A stretch of DNA of 64,000 nt, from positions 62,001 through 126,000 of the forward strand of contig NZ_JAAGLU010000020.1 of NCBI RefSeq assembly GCF_010550245.1. The letters run 5' to 3'. A program made the translations under genes and the position numbers. Shown here in pieces: positions 41,079-49,834 of the stretch (its first letter is position 1; each line of letters opens with the position of its first letter). This stretch comes from Streptomyces sp. SID12501 (GTDB taxonomy: Bacteria > Actinomycetota > Actinomycetes > Streptomycetales > Streptomycetaceae). The notes beneath the pieces are model-generated. The model was not told where the DNA came from, searched no databases, and was given only the letters and a program-made list of their open reading frames with translations.

Positions 41079-41885
41079 TCAGCGGTACGTGATGTCGCTC
41101 GTCGCGTACTTGCAGTACGTGCCGTCGGGGTTGGAGCCGTTCGTGGTCGGCTCCTTGCCGGTGTTGTTGCCGATGTACTTCTGGCAGGGGACGATCTTCT
41201 TGCTGGAGTCCCCGACGATCGTGATGCCCCTCAGGGTCGCGCTGTCGCCGTAGTTGGTGTTGATGCCGGCGAGCTTGCCGCCCGACCAGGTCGCCTCGAT
41301 GTTGGTGAGGTTGATGGTCCGCTTGTACTGCGTGGAGCAGTTGCCGCAGGACCGGACGAAGGTGCCGAAGTTCTTCGCCGCGAAGTTGGAGATGTTGAGG
41401 GTTCCGGCGCCGTTGAACTGGAACACCTTGTCGCTGGCTTCCTTGGCGCCGCCCCCGGACACGGTGTAGACGTTCGACGAGGAGCTGCCCCGGAAGGTGG
41501 CGGCGTCCTCGCCGACGTCCTCCCACCACACGTTCTGCAGGGTGCAGCTGCCCTTGCAGTGAATGCCGTCGGCCGCCGGGGCGCCGATGATGACGTTCTT
41601 GAGGACGGCGCCCGCCGCCAGCTCGAGGATCGGCCCCTGGTCCTCGTCCTGGTTGTCGGAGCCGAGGTCGCCGGTGCCGTACAGGCGCTTCATCGCGTAG
41701 TCCTTGGTGCCGGAGACCGGGATGGTCGCCGAGACGGCCTGGCTGCCGTTGGCGGTGGGCCAGGTCGCGGCGCTCGCCGGGGTGAGCGCGCCGCTGGTCA
41801 TGATCATGCCAAGCGAGAGGCTGAGGGTGGCCAGCGTGCCGGTCAGTGCGCGCCCGCGCGCGCGTGGATTTACTGCAGAAGTCAT
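41079..41885 (-). CDS. Secreted pectate lyase, PL3 family
   Basis: 268 residues. Sec signal about 1-40 (hydrophobic stretch, then ASAATWP). The mature domain has PL3 hallmarks: 'DEDQGPILELAAGAVLKNVIIGAPAADGIHCKGSCTLQNVWWEDVGEDAATFRG' by position about 80-132, with Ca-binding acidic residues and the GIHC motif, then FNGAGTLNISNF, 'NFGTFVRSCGNCS' and 'CQKYIGNN'. It cleaves polygalacturonate by beta-elimination. Second gene of a two-gene operon with the PL1 lyase. A strong hairpin ends the operon. Confidence 0.93.
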   Translation of the reverse strand: MTSAVNPRARGRALTGTLATLSLSLGMIMTSGALTPASAATWPTANGSQAVSATIPVSGTKDYAMKRLYGTGDLGSDNQDEDQGPILELAAGAVLKNVIIGAPAADGIHCKGSCTLQNVWWEDVGEDAATFRGSSSSNVYTVSGGGAKEASDKVFQFNGAGTLNISNFAAKNFGTFVRSCGNCSTQYKRTINLTNIEATWSGGKLAGINTNYGDSATLRGITIVGDSSKKIVPCQKYIGNNTGKEPTTNGSNPDGTYCKYATSDITYR

Positions 41886-41920
41886 GTCCCGATGCCTTCT
41901 TCCGGTCGGTCGTGCTGTGT

Positions 41921-41947
41921 GGGGAGTTGGGGATTGGGGATTGGGGG
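41921..41947 (+). other. G-quadruplex-capable tract between the two pectate-lyase genes
   Basis: On the plus strand four runs of four or five G are separated by loops of 4, 3 and 3 bases (repeat ATTGGGG). It lies in the 67-bp spacer of the PL1-PL3 operon. The G-rich strand is the template strand for both genes, so a quadruplex could slow or stop RNA polymerase between them. Confidence 0.7.
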
Positions 41948-41952
41948 TTGTT

Positions 41953-42933
41953 TCAGAGTTTTCCGGCGCCCGCGCCCGACGTCACCGATGCGACGACGGT
42001 CGAGGCCGGCTCCGCGGTGTAGCTGTACGGAGCGGTGGTGAACGTGCCGACCCGCGAGACCTCCGTGGCGGCTCCGCCGAGGTCGTTGCCGCGCAGGTTG
42101 GCGTATCCGTCGACGTCGCTGCTGCGGTTCGTGGTGACGGCGACCGGTGTCGAACGGAAGACGTTGTTCTCGACGAGCATCTGGGCGCCCATCCGGGAGT
42201 GCACGGCCGTCTCGGCGCCCTGGACGTAGTTGTCGTAGAAGTGGCCGGTGCCGAACCGCAGGCTGGGGATGCGCGAGTAGACGTTGCTGAAGTGGTTGTG
42301 GTGGTACGTCACCTTCAGATGACCGGTGTCCTCGGACGCGTTGTTGTCGCTGTGGCCGACGAGCGAGCCCTTGAAGTGGTCCTTGAAGGTGTTCCAGGAC
42401 ACCGTCACGTTGTCGGAGCCGTGGTTGATGTCCAGCAGGCCGTCGTAGTAGTCCTTGTCGTGGGTGCGGTCCGCCGAGAAGGAGTTGTGGTCGATCCACA
42501 CCTTCGTGGACTTCTGGACGGTCACGCCGTCGGACGGCGCGAGCGGCTTGCTGATGTTGAGGTTGCGGACGACGACGTTCGTCTCCTCCTTGATCCTCAG
42601 GCCGCCGCCGGTGAACCCGGAGGACGAACCGACGCCCAGGACCGTGGTGTTGGAGCCCAGGTCGACCTGACCGCTCAGTGTGATCAGGCCGTTCACCCGC
42701 ACGACCTTGGCCGCGTTGCCCGTGACGGCCGTCCTGAAGGCGGCGAGCGTCGTCACGGTGACCGGGGTGGCGCTGCCGCCGCCGGTCGTTCCGGCACCGA
42801 ATCCGATGGGCGCGTTCTCGGCGGCCCCGGCCGGCTGGGGGACGGCCAGAACGGCGACGGCCGCGAGGGCGGTGGCCACGGCTGCCGCCGCCGCGGGCCT
42901 TTGCTTCTGTGTACGTGGGGGGTGTGTACGCAT
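41953..42933 (-). CDS. Secreted pectate lyase, PL1 family
   Basis: 326 residues from ATG 42933. Long basic n-region and Ala-rich signal (about 1-45), with likely cleavage at GAAEN. Parallel beta-helix with PL1 hallmarks: KVWIDHNSFSADRTHDKDYYDGLLDINHGSDNVTVSWN (noted by position about 155-192; Asp residues bind Ca), and RIPSLRFGTGHFYDNY, containing the catalytic Arg (RxPxxR). It degrades polygalacturonate outside the cell. First gene of the operon with PL3; divergent from the CE1-CBM2 esterase gene. An in-frame extension upstream to 43119 has no ribosome-binding site and was rejected. Confidence 0.93.
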   Translation of the reverse strand: MRTHPPRTQKQRPAAAAAVATALAAVAVLAVPQPAGAAENAPIGFGAGTTGGGSATPVTVTTLAAFRTAVTGNAAKVVRVNGLITLSGQVDLGSNTTVLGVGSSSGFTGGGLRIKEETNVVVRNLNISKPLAPSDGVTVQKSTKVWIDHNSFSADRTHDKDYYDGLLDINHGSDNVTVSWNTFKDHFKGSLVGHSDNNASEDTGHLKVTYHHNHFSNVYSRIPSLRFGTGHFYDNYVQGAETAVHSRMGAQMLVENNVFRSTPVAVTTNRSSDVDGYANLRGNDLGGAATEVSRVGTFTTAPYSYTAEPASTVVASVTSGAGAGKL

Positions 42934-43389
42934 GCGGGTGCGTCCCTTCGGGAGGGCTGGCTGATCGACGGGGCGATCAGCTATATGAACTTCATTCACC
43001 ATGTTGTGCGCCATGTTGCGTGCTGCGCGCGAGCCGGTGGAGCGGTGGAGCGGTGACGGTGGGCCCGAAGCGTGGGGGGCGGTAGTGCCCCAGAGAGTGC
43101 ACTGTCCCTGGGGGTGCATGCTTCGGGGTCGTCCCGTCGAATGCGGATCGACATCGATGGGTCACATCGCTGAACGGAAGGTAGAGGGTAAGCGCTTTCT
43201 GGTCAACGCTTTGCGCGCAATGCGTGCCGACCGGATCTGCAACCGCTGGTCAGCGAATGTTTTCGACGCGTGGGAGCGCTTCCATGGAGGCCATGCTCAT
43301 GCCACGATGCGGGCGGGCAGCCCCGCCGAGCGGGACTTCGACTTCCGCCACGCGTACCCCACGAGCCGTGATCAGGAAGGGACAAGGAC
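42934..43389. other. Divergent regulatory region of the pectate-lyase and esterase genes
   Basis: 456 bases without a gene. It contains a CebR-like box (43271-43284) and a second LacI-type palindrome core, TAAGCGCTTT (43189-43198). Both are arranged for joint control of the divergent PL1-PL3 operon and the esterase gene. Confidence 0.6.
43271..43284. promoter_or_regulatory. CebR-like box TGGGAGCGCTTCCA
   Basis: Differs from the CebR operator TGGGAGCGCTCCCA at one of 14 positions. CebR is the LacI-family cellobiose-responsive repressor of Streptomyces cellulolysis. The site is 106-119 bp ahead of the esterase GTG. Confidence 0.75.
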
Positions 43390-44721
43390 GTGTCCACCAC
43401 TGTCGGCAACATCGCGAAACGACCTCTGCGTTCGGTGCTCGCCACGCTTCTCGCAGGCCTGCTGCCGTTACTCGCGGCGACATTCCTCGCCGCGCCGTCG
43501 GCTGCGGCCCGTACGGAGCCGCCCGCTGCGGCCCCCGTCGCCGCCGCCGCGCTCACCGAGGTGACGAACTTCGGGACCAACCCCAGCAACCTGCAGATGT
43601 ACGTGTACGTGCCGGACGGCGTCACCACGCACCCGGCGGTTCTGGTGGCCGTGCACTGGTGCACCGGCTCCGGCCCCGTGTTCTACTCCAACACCGAGTA
43701 CGCCTCGCTGGCCGACCGCTACGGCTTCATCGTGATCTACCCCTCCGTCACCCGTAGCAGCAAGTGCTTCGACGTCTCCTCGCCGCAGGCGCTCACCCGG
43801 GGCGGCGGCAGTGACCCGGTGGGCATCAAGTCGATGGTCGACTGGGTGACCCGCACCTACAACGCCGACACCAGCAGGGTCTTCGCCACCGGGGTCTCCT
43901 CCGGCGCGATGATGACCAACGTCCTGCTCGGCGACTACCCGGACGTCTTCGCGGGCGGTTCCGCCTTCGCGGGCGTGCCGTTCGGCTGCTTCGCCACCAC
44001 CAACGGCTCCGAGTGGAACAGCGACTGCGCCAACGGGACGGTGATCCACACTCCGCAGGAGTGGGGCAACCTGGTGCGCACCGCCTACCCCGGCTACACC
44101 GGCCCCCGACCGCGCATGCAGCTCTGGCACGGTACCGAGGACGACACCCTGCGCTACCCCAACTTCGGGGAGGAGATCAAGCAGTGGACCAACGTGCAGG
44201 GTCTCGGCCAGACACCGTCCGCGACCGACTCGCCCCAGTCCGGCTGGACCCGCACCCGCTACGGCGCCACCGGTGACAAGGCGCCCGTAGAGGCCCTCAG
44301 CCTCCAGGGTGTCGGCCACAACCTGATCACCACCGGTATGGCCGCCCGCGTGATCACCTTCTTCGGCCTGGACAGTGGCGGCACCGTGCCCCAGCCTCCG
44401 GCCGGCCCCTGCAAGGTGGCGGTCACCACGAACGCCTGGAACAACGGGCTGACCGCGTCCGTGACCATCACCAACAACAGCACGACGGCGGTGAACGGCT
44501 GGAAACTGGGCTTCACCCTGGCCTCGGGCCAGACCATCACCTCCGGCTGGAGCGCCACCTTCGCCCCGGCCTCCGGCGCGGTGACGGCCACCAACGCCAC
44601 CTACAACGCGGCCATCGCGCCCGGTGCGAGTGTCGGCTTCGGCTACCAGGCGAGCCACACCGGCAACAGTGCGGCGCCGTCCGGCTTCACGCTCAACGGA
44701 ACGGCCTGCACGGCCGGTTGA
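43390..44721 (+). CDS. Secreted CE1-type (PHB depolymerase-like) esterase with CBM2
   Basis: 443 residues from GTG 43390 (AAGGA upstream). Signal peptide about 1-40. The alpha/beta-hydrolase domain (about 55-335) has nucleophile Ser170 in GVSSG, an acid in 'GTEDDTLRYPN' and His in GVGHNL, the arrangement of acetylxylan and feruloyl esterases of CE1. A short Pro-rich linker leads to a family 2 cellulose/xylan-binding module (about 345-443, 'CKVAVTTNAWNNGLTASVTITNNS...WKLGFTLASGQTI'), bounded by Cys residues. Codon 27, inside the signal peptide, is TTA, so translation should depend on bldA leucyl-tRNA. It likely removes acetyl or feruloyl groups from xylan, helping the GH10-GH62 and GH43 enzymes. 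Confidence 0.9.
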   Translation: MSTTVGNIAKRPLRSVLATLLAGLLPLLAATFLAAPSAAARTEPPAAAPVAAAALTEVTNFGTNPSNLQMYVYVPDGVTTHPAVLVAVHWCTGSGPVFYSNTEYASLADRYGFIVIYPSVTRSSKCFDVSSPQALTRGGGSDPVGIKSMVDWVTRTYNADTSRVFATGVSSGAMMTNVLLGDYPDVFAGGSAFAGVPFGCFATTNGSEWNSDCANGTVIHTPQEWGNLVRTAYPGYTGPRPRMQLWHGTEDDTLRYPNFGEEIKQWTNVQGLGQTPSATDSPQSGWTRTRYGATGDKAPVEALSLQGVGHNLITTGMAARVITFFGLDSGGTVPQPPAGPCKVAVTTNAWNNGLTASVTITNNSTTAVNGWKLGFTLASGQTITSGWSATFAPASGAVTATNATYNAAIAPGASVGFGYQASHTGNSAAPSGFTLNGTACTAG

Positions 44722-44732
44722 GCCCCGCTGTG

Positions 44733-44761
44733 CCGGGTGCGTGCCACGAGCGCGCACCCGG
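44733..44761. terminator. 9-bp hairpin after the esterase gene
   Basis: CCGGGTGCG and CGCACCCGG pair around an 11-base loop, 11 bases after the esterase stop. Confidence 0.65.
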
Positions 44762-44821
44762 TCACCTCGCCTGAAGTGGTCCGAGGAAGACGTCGTTGAG
44801 ACAGAGAAAGGCACCCGGCCC

Positions 44822-46183
44822 GTGAAGTCGCCCCGCCTCGCGCAGTCGCCCCGGCCCCAGCGGCCGTCCGCCAGAGCAGCGCTCGCCTACCTGGTCGCCA
44901 CCTGTGTGTTCGTGCTGGCCCTCGCCGTGGCGTCCTCCGCCGTGGTGGCCCTGGTCGGAAGCCCGCAGCCGACGGTCGCCGACCCGGCCCGGTCCGCCCC
45001 GCACTGGGTCGACACCTGGACGTCGATGCCGCAGCTCACCGAGCCCGGCAACATGCCGCCCGCGCCCTTCACCGGGGAGCGTGCCGTCCTCGTCGACACC
45101 ACCCTGCGCCAGACCGTGCGCGTCTCCACCGGCGGCGAGCGCGTCCGGCTGCGCTTCTCCAACGCCTTCGGCACCACCCCGCTCCCGCTGACGGCCGTGA
45201 CGGTCGCCCTTCCGCTGGACGGCCGGGCAGGAGTAAGCGCCGTCGAACCCGGCACCCTGCGCGAGGTGACGTTCGCCGGACGCCGGTCCACCACCGTTCC
45301 CGCCGGGGCCCAGGTCGTCTCCGACCCGCTGGACTTCGGGCTGCGCCCCGCGACCAACCTGACCGTGACGACGTACCTGGCGAACGGCCAGGCCTCGCTC
45401 GCGCTCACCTCGCACCCGGGCTCGCGCACCACCTCGTACCTGCGTACCGGAGACGGCACGGCAGAGCAGGACCTGACCGGGGCCACCCCGGTCAACCACT
45501 GGTACCTGCTCAGCGACGTCGAGGTCCTCTCCGGCCGGGACACGCGTGCCGTCGCCGTGCTGGGCGACTCGCTGTCCGACGGCCGGGGCTCCACGACCAA
45601 CGGCAACAACCGCTGGCCCGACCAGCTCCTGGACCGGCTCCGGGGCCTTCCCGGCGGGGGGCGGATCGCCGTACTCAACCAGGCCGCGGGCGGCAACCGG
45701 GTCCTCAACGACGGCCTCGGCCCCAACGCCCTCGCCCGGCTCGACCGGGACGTCCTGGCGCACAGCGGGGTCTCCTGGCTGATCGTCTTCGAGGGCGTCA
45801 ACGACATCGGCACCGCCGAGGCCACCCCGGCCGCGCAGCAGCGCGTCACCGACGGCCTCATCGCCGCCTACCGGCAGATCGTCGTCCGCGCGCACGCCCA
45901 GGGCATCCGCGTCTACGGCGCCACCCTGACACCCTTCCGCGGCAACACGTCGTACGACGATCCGGCGGGTCTGCGCGAGATGGCCCGACAGGCCGTGAAC
46001 GCCTGGATCCGCACCGGAGGCGCCTTCGACGCCGTCGTCGACTTCGACCGCGCGGTGCGCGATCCGGCCGATCCGGGACGGCTGCGCGCGGACCTCCACG
46101 ACGGGGACTGGCTGCATCTGAACCCCGAGGGATACCGGACGCTGGCCGCCGCCGTTCCCGCGACCTGGTTCAGGAAGAGCTGA
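44822..46183 (+). CDS. Secreted SGNH/GDSL-family esterase
   Basis: 453 residues from GTG 44822. A membrane-anchor-like signal (about 20-45, LVATCVFVLALAVASSAVVALVG) is followed by a beta-rich N-terminal region (about 60-225). The SGNH hydrolase domain (about 230-450) has block I AVLGDSLSDGRGS (Ser nucleophile), block II GGNRVL, block III GVNDIG and block V DWLHLNPEGY (Asp/His). The overall layout matches Streptomyces GDSL lipase/esterases acting on acyl esters, possibly of polysaccharides. It follows the CE1 esterase in the same direction but after a hairpin. Confidence 0.9.
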   Translation: MKSPRLAQSPRPQRPSARAALAYLVATCVFVLALAVASSAVVALVGSPQPTVADPARSAPHWVDTWTSMPQLTEPGNMPPAPFTGERAVLVDTTLRQTVRVSTGGERVRLRFSNAFGTTPLPLTAVTVALPLDGRAGVSAVEPGTLREVTFAGRRSTTVPAGAQVVSDPLDFGLRPATNLTVTTYLANGQASLALTSHPGSRTTSYLRTGDGTAEQDLTGATPVNHWYLLSDVEVLSGRDTRAVAVLGDSLSDGRGSTTNGNNRWPDQLLDRLRGLPGGGRIAVLNQAAGGNRVLNDGLGPNALARLDRDVLAHSGVSWLIVFEGVNDIGTAEATPAAQQRVTDGLIAAYRQIVVRAHAQGIRVYGATLTPFRGNTSYDDPAGLREMARQAVNAWIRTGGAFDAVVDFDRAVRDPADPGRLRADLHDGDWLHLNPEGYRTLAAAVPATWFRKS

Positions 46184-46193
46184 TCCCGGGTTG

Positions 46194-48620
46194 ATGACAG
46201 TCACCAATGCCCGCATTCTTGGGCATATGGTGAATGGGCCGCGCGACGAAGAGCGGGTGGTCCTTGCCGGTGACGCCCTGGCGGTGATCGACGCGCACGG
46301 CACTCTCACGGGCTGGAGCGAGGGCGCCCGCCGGCTCACCGGGTACACCGCCGCCGAGGCCACCGGCCGCCCGGCGGCGGATCTGGTGGCAGGTGACCCG
46401 CGCGCGGCCTGGCGGGAACTGCGAGCGTCCGGCGCCGCCGTCGTGGGCGTACGGCACCGGGACGGGCGGCGCCTGGAGCCGACGCTGCGCCTGTGCCCGG
46501 TGGCCCTGGGGGAGCGTCGGGCGTACGTCGTCACCGTGACGCCCGACGACGCCGGGCGTGACCTGGGCGAACTGGCGTTCCGGCAGGCCTCCGTGTCCAT
46601 GTCCGTCTTCGACACCGGGCAGCGGTATCTGCGCATGAACGACGTCGCCTGTGCCGTCATGGGGCAGCCCGAGGACGGGTTCCTGCACCGGTACTTCCCC
46701 GACACCGTCGAGGACGCCGAACACAGCCGGGGCTTTCTGCGCCATCTGGAGATCGTCGCGGAGACCGGTCGGCCGGTCCACTACGAGAGCTGGACCCGGT
46801 CGCCCTCGGGCCGGCGCATGCACGCCTGGACCACCGAGATGTGGCCGCTGCGGGATCCGGCCGACGAGGTGCTCGGCGTCGCGCTCGCCGCCTTCGACAG
46901 CAGCGAGCAGTACGCGGCGAGGCAGCGGCTGGCCATGCTGAACGAGGCCGCCGCGGGCATCGGCACCCGTCTCGACGTCGTCCGCACCGCCCGGGAACTC
47001 GCCGAACTGGTGGTGCCCCGGCTCGCCGACTTCGCCAGCGTGGACCTGCTGGACTCGGTGCTCCAGGGCGACGAACCGGTTCTCGGGCAGGTCGAAGCCG
47101 GTGTGGAGCTGCGCCGGGTCGCCCACCACTCGCTCACGGCCGGGGTGCCGGAGGCGGCGATCGGCCTCGGCGCGGCGGACGTCTACCCGCCGTACTCGCC
47201 GCCCGCCCGCGCGCTCGCCACCGGCCTGCCCGTCCTCGCCCGTACCGGCGATCCGGACCTCGACCGGTGGTTCGGCCTGCACACGGCACGCTCCGCGAAG
47301 CTGCGCACCACCGGCGGCACGGACACCCACGACCTCGCGCTGATGGCCGTACCGCTGATGGCGCGCGGTATGACACTGGGGGTGGCCGTGTTCGTGCGGC
47401 TGCTGACCCCCGAGAAGCCCGACGTCTTCGACGAGGACGATGTCTCGCTGGCTCGCGAACTGGCCAGCCGCGCGGCCGTGTGCGTGGACAACGCCCGCCG
47501 CTACACCCGTGAGCGCACCACCGCCCTGGCCCTCCAGCGCAGCCTGCTGCCCCAGACGGTGGCCGGGCAGGCGGCCGTCGAGTCCGCCTCCCGCTATCTG
47601 CCCGCGCTGTCCCAGGCGGGCGTCGGCGGCGACTGGTTCGACGTGATCCCGCTGTCCGGGACCCGGGTGGCGCTGGTCGTCGGGGACGTCGTCGGCCATG
47701 GCCTGCACGCCTCGGTGACCATGGGCAGGCTCCGTACGGCGGTCTGGACACTGGCGGACGTCGATCTGCCGCCCGACGAACTGCTCACCCACCTCGACGA
47801 CCTGGTCGGCCACCTCGGGACCGACGAGAGCGGCGAGTCCGGCGAGATCGGCGCGACCTGCCTGTACGCGGTCTACGACCCCGTGTCCCGGCGCTGCACG
47901 CTCGCCGCCGCCGGGCATCCACCGCCGGTCGTCCGGTACCCCGACGGCAGGGTCGAGGTGGTGGAGGTGAGCGCGGGACCCATGCTCGGCGTCGGCGGGC
48001 TCCCGTTCGAGGCGACCGAGCTCGAGCTGCCCGAGGGCAGCGTGCTCGCCCTCTACACGGACGGTCTGATCGAGGCCCGAGACCGCGACATCGATGCCGG
48101 AACGGCCGCCCTGTGCGCGGCACTCGAGGCACCGGCCGACAGCCTGGAGGACGTCTGCGACACGGTGATCGGCTCCCTGCTCCCGAAGACACCGGGCGAC
48201 GACGTCGCCCTGCTGGTCGCCCGCACCCGCGCCCTGGACGCCGAACAGGTCGCGGTCTGGGACCTGCCCGCCGACCCGGCGGTCGTCGCCACCGCCCGCA
48301 AGCACGCCACCGACCAGCTGACCCGCTGGGGCCTCGACGAGGCGGCCTTCGTCACCGAGTTGGTGGTGAGCGAACTGGTCACCAACGCCATCCGCTACGG
48401 CGGCGACCCCATCCAGCTCCGGCTGATCCGTGACCGCACCCTCATCTGCGAGGTCTCCGACGCCAGCAGCACCTCGCCGATTCTGCGCCGGGCCCGCATC
48501 TTCGACGAGGGCGGACGCGGCCTCCTCCTGGTCGCCCAGCTCACCGACCGCTGGGGCACCCGCCCGACGGGCACGGGCAAGACCATCTGGGCGGAACAGG
48601 CGCTGCCGCCAACTCTGTGA
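46194..48620 (+). CDS. PAS-PAS-GAF-SpoIIE phosphatase fused to anti-sigma-type HATPase
   Basis: 808 residues. PAS about 20-110, second PAS about 120-245 ('SVSMSVFDTGQRYLRMNDVACAVMG'), GAF about 250-435, SpoIIE/PP2C about 455-680 (GGDWFDVIPL, VGDVVGHGLHA, LYTDGLIEARDRD, GDDVALLVA), and a C-terminal RsbW-type GHKL kinase domain about 695-805 with N-box ELVVSELVTNAIRYGG and G-box 'DEGGRGLLLVAQLTDRWG'. One chain therefore carries both a phosphatase and a kinase of the partner-switch type, which set the phosphorylation state of an anti-anti-sigma factor. ATG 46194 is used; TTG 46191 is possible. No STAS gene is adjacent. Confidence 0.9.
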   Translation: MTVTNARILGHMVNGPRDEERVVLAGDALAVIDAHGTLTGWSEGARRLTGYTAAEATGRPAADLVAGDPRAAWRELRASGAAVVGVRHRDGRRLEPTLRLCPVALGERRAYVVTVTPDDAGRDLGELAFRQASVSMSVFDTGQRYLRMNDVACAVMGQPEDGFLHRYFPDTVEDAEHSRGFLRHLEIVAETGRPVHYESWTRSPSGRRMHAWTTEMWPLRDPADEVLGVALAAFDSSEQYAARQRLAMLNEAAAGIGTRLDVVRTARELAELVVPRLADFASVDLLDSVLQGDEPVLGQVEAGVELRRVAHHSLTAGVPEAAIGLGAADVYPPYSPPARALATGLPVLARTGDPDLDRWFGLHTARSAKLRTTGGTDTHDLALMAVPLMARGMTLGVAVFVRLLTPEKPDVFDEDDVSLARELASRAAVCVDNARRYTRERTTALALQRSLLPQTVAGQAAVESASRYLPALSQAGVGGDWFDVIPLSGTRVALVVGDVVGHGLHASVTMGRLRTAVWTLADVDLPPDELLTHLDDLVGHLGTDESGESGEIGATCLYAVYDPVSRRCTLAAAGHPPPVVRYPDGRVEVVEVSAGPMLGVGGLPFEATELELPEGSVLALYTDGLIEARDRDIDAGTAALCAALEAPADSLEDVCDTVIGSLLPKTPGDDVALLVARTRALDAEQVAVWDLPADPAVVATARKHATDQLTRWGLDEAAFVTELVVSELVTNAIRYGGDPIQLRLIRDRTLICEVSDASSTSPILRRARIFDEGGRGLLLVAQLTDRWGTRPTGTGKTIWAEQALPPTL

Positions 48621-48649
48621 GAGTTCAGGGGACTTACGGTCCGGCGTAC

Positions 48650-49732
48650 TCAGACGGACCGGTGGTACTGGTCCGGCACCCGCACCTCGGCGCCCAGTTC
48701 ACGAGCCGCGTGCCGGGCCCACGACGGGTTGCGCAGCAGCTCACGGCCGAGCAGCACCGCGTCGGCCTCGCCGTTGGACAGGATCTTCTCCGCCTGCTCG
48801 GCGTCGGTGATCATCCCCACGGCGGCCACGGGCAGAGAGGTCTCGGCCTTCACCCGGGCGGCGAAGGGGACTTGATAGCCCGGCCCGGTCGGGATGCGTA
48901 CGCCGGAGACATTGCCGCCGGTCGAGACGTCGAGGAGGTCGACGCCATGGGCGTGGAGTTCGGCGGCGAAGCGCACGGTGTCGTCGGCGCTCCAGCCGCC
49001 GTCCGCCAGCCAGTCGGTCGCCGAGACACGGTAGAACAGCGGCTTCTCCTCGGGCCACACCTCCCGTACGGCGTCGACGACTTCGAGCGCGAGGCGGACC
49101 CGGTTCTCGTACGAGCCGCCGTAGACGTCGGTGCGGTGGTTGGAGTGCGGGGACAGGAAACTGTTGATCAGATAGCCGTGCGCACCGTGGATCTCGGCGA
49201 CCTCGAAGCCGGCGTCGAGGGCGCGACGGGCCGCGTCCGCGAACTGGCCGACGACGTCCCGGATCTGATCGACCGTCAACTCGCTCGGGACCGGGTGCTC
49301 CTCGTTGAACGGCAGCGGACTCGCGCCGACCGGCTGCCAGGCGTACGCGTCGTCCGGGTCGAGCGGCGCGCCGCCCTGCCAGGGCAGGCCGGTCGACGCC
49401 TTTCGGCCTGCGTGAGCGAGCTGGATTCCCGGAACGGTGCCCTGGGAGACCAGGAAACGGGTGATCCGGCGGAACGCCTCCACCTGTGTGTCGTTCCAGA
49501 TGCCCAGGTCGTACGGGGTGATCCGGCCCTCAGAGCTGACGGCCGTGGCCTCGACGACGATCAGGCCGGTGCCCCCGGCGGCGCGCGCCGCGTAGTGCGC
49601 GAAGTGCCAGTCGTTCGGGGCGCCGGTCTCCACACCCTCGGGAGCCGCCGAGTACTGGCACATCGGGGACATCCACACGCGGTTGGGGATGGTCAGGTCA
49701 CGGAGGCGGTAGGGCTCGAAGAGCGCGCTCAC
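48650..49732 (-). CDS. Old yellow enzyme family NADH:flavin oxidoreductase (YqjM-like)
   Basis: 360 residues, single-domain FMN TIM barrel. Motifs: LFEPYRLRDLTIPNRVWMSPMCQYSA at the start (Cys22-like residue of thermophilic-type OYEs in MCQYS), 'LAHAGRKAS', 'HGAHGYLINSFLSPHSNHRTDVYGGS', LDVSTGGN, 'VGMITDAEQAE' and a final LGRELLRNP. It reduces activated C=C bonds of electrophiles such as enones. Divergent from an ArsR-family regulator over a promoter with two palindromes, so it is likely induced by its substrates or by thiol stress. Confidence 0.93.
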   Translation of the reverse strand: MSALFEPYRLRDLTIPNRVWMSPMCQYSAAPEGVETGAPNDWHFAHYAARAAGGTGLIVVEATAVSSEGRITPYDLGIWNDTQVEAFRRITRFLVSQGTVPGIQLAHAGRKASTGLPWQGGAPLDPDDAYAWQPVGASPLPFNEEHPVPSELTVDQIRDVVGQFADAARRALDAGFEVAEIHGAHGYLINSFLSPHSNHRTDVYGGSYENRVRLALEVVDAVREVWPEEKPLFYRVSATDWLADGGWSADDTVRFAAELHAHGVDLLDVSTGGNVSGVRIPTGPGYQVPFAARVKAETSLPVAAVGMITDAEQAEKILSNGEADAVLLGRELLRNPSWARHAARELGAEVRVPDQYHRSV

Positions 49733-49782
49733 GGCGGGCTCCCTTCGTCTCGTCGTACGTCACGAGGTCACTGGACGACTTG

Positions 49783-49798
49783 TACGATAGGCATCGTA
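49783..49798. promoter_or_regulatory. Operator palindrome 1, TACGAT-AGGC-ATCGTA
   Basis: Perfect 6-bp arms. It covers the likely -10 region of the old-yellow-enzyme gene, whose -35 (TTGACA on the minus strand) is at 49814-49809. Strong repression by the divergent ArsR-family protein is expected. Confidence 0.7.
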
Positions 49799-49816
49799 GT
49801 ACGGCGAGTGTCAAAC

Positions 49817-49832
49817 TACGAGACTTCTCGTA
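49817..49832. promoter_or_regulatory. Operator palindrome 2, TACGAGA-CT-TCTCGTA
   Basis: Perfect 7-bp arms, centre 34 bp from that of palindrome 1 and sharing the TACGA half-site. It ends two bases before the leader-peptide ATG, so it probably overlaps the regulator's own transcription start. Confidence 0.7.
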
Positions 49833-49834
49833 CT

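Noticed and set aside
46170..48305. 711-codon minus-strand frame opposite the PAS-GAF-SpoIIE gene
   Set aside because: Compositional shadow; the plus strand has five recognisable domains.
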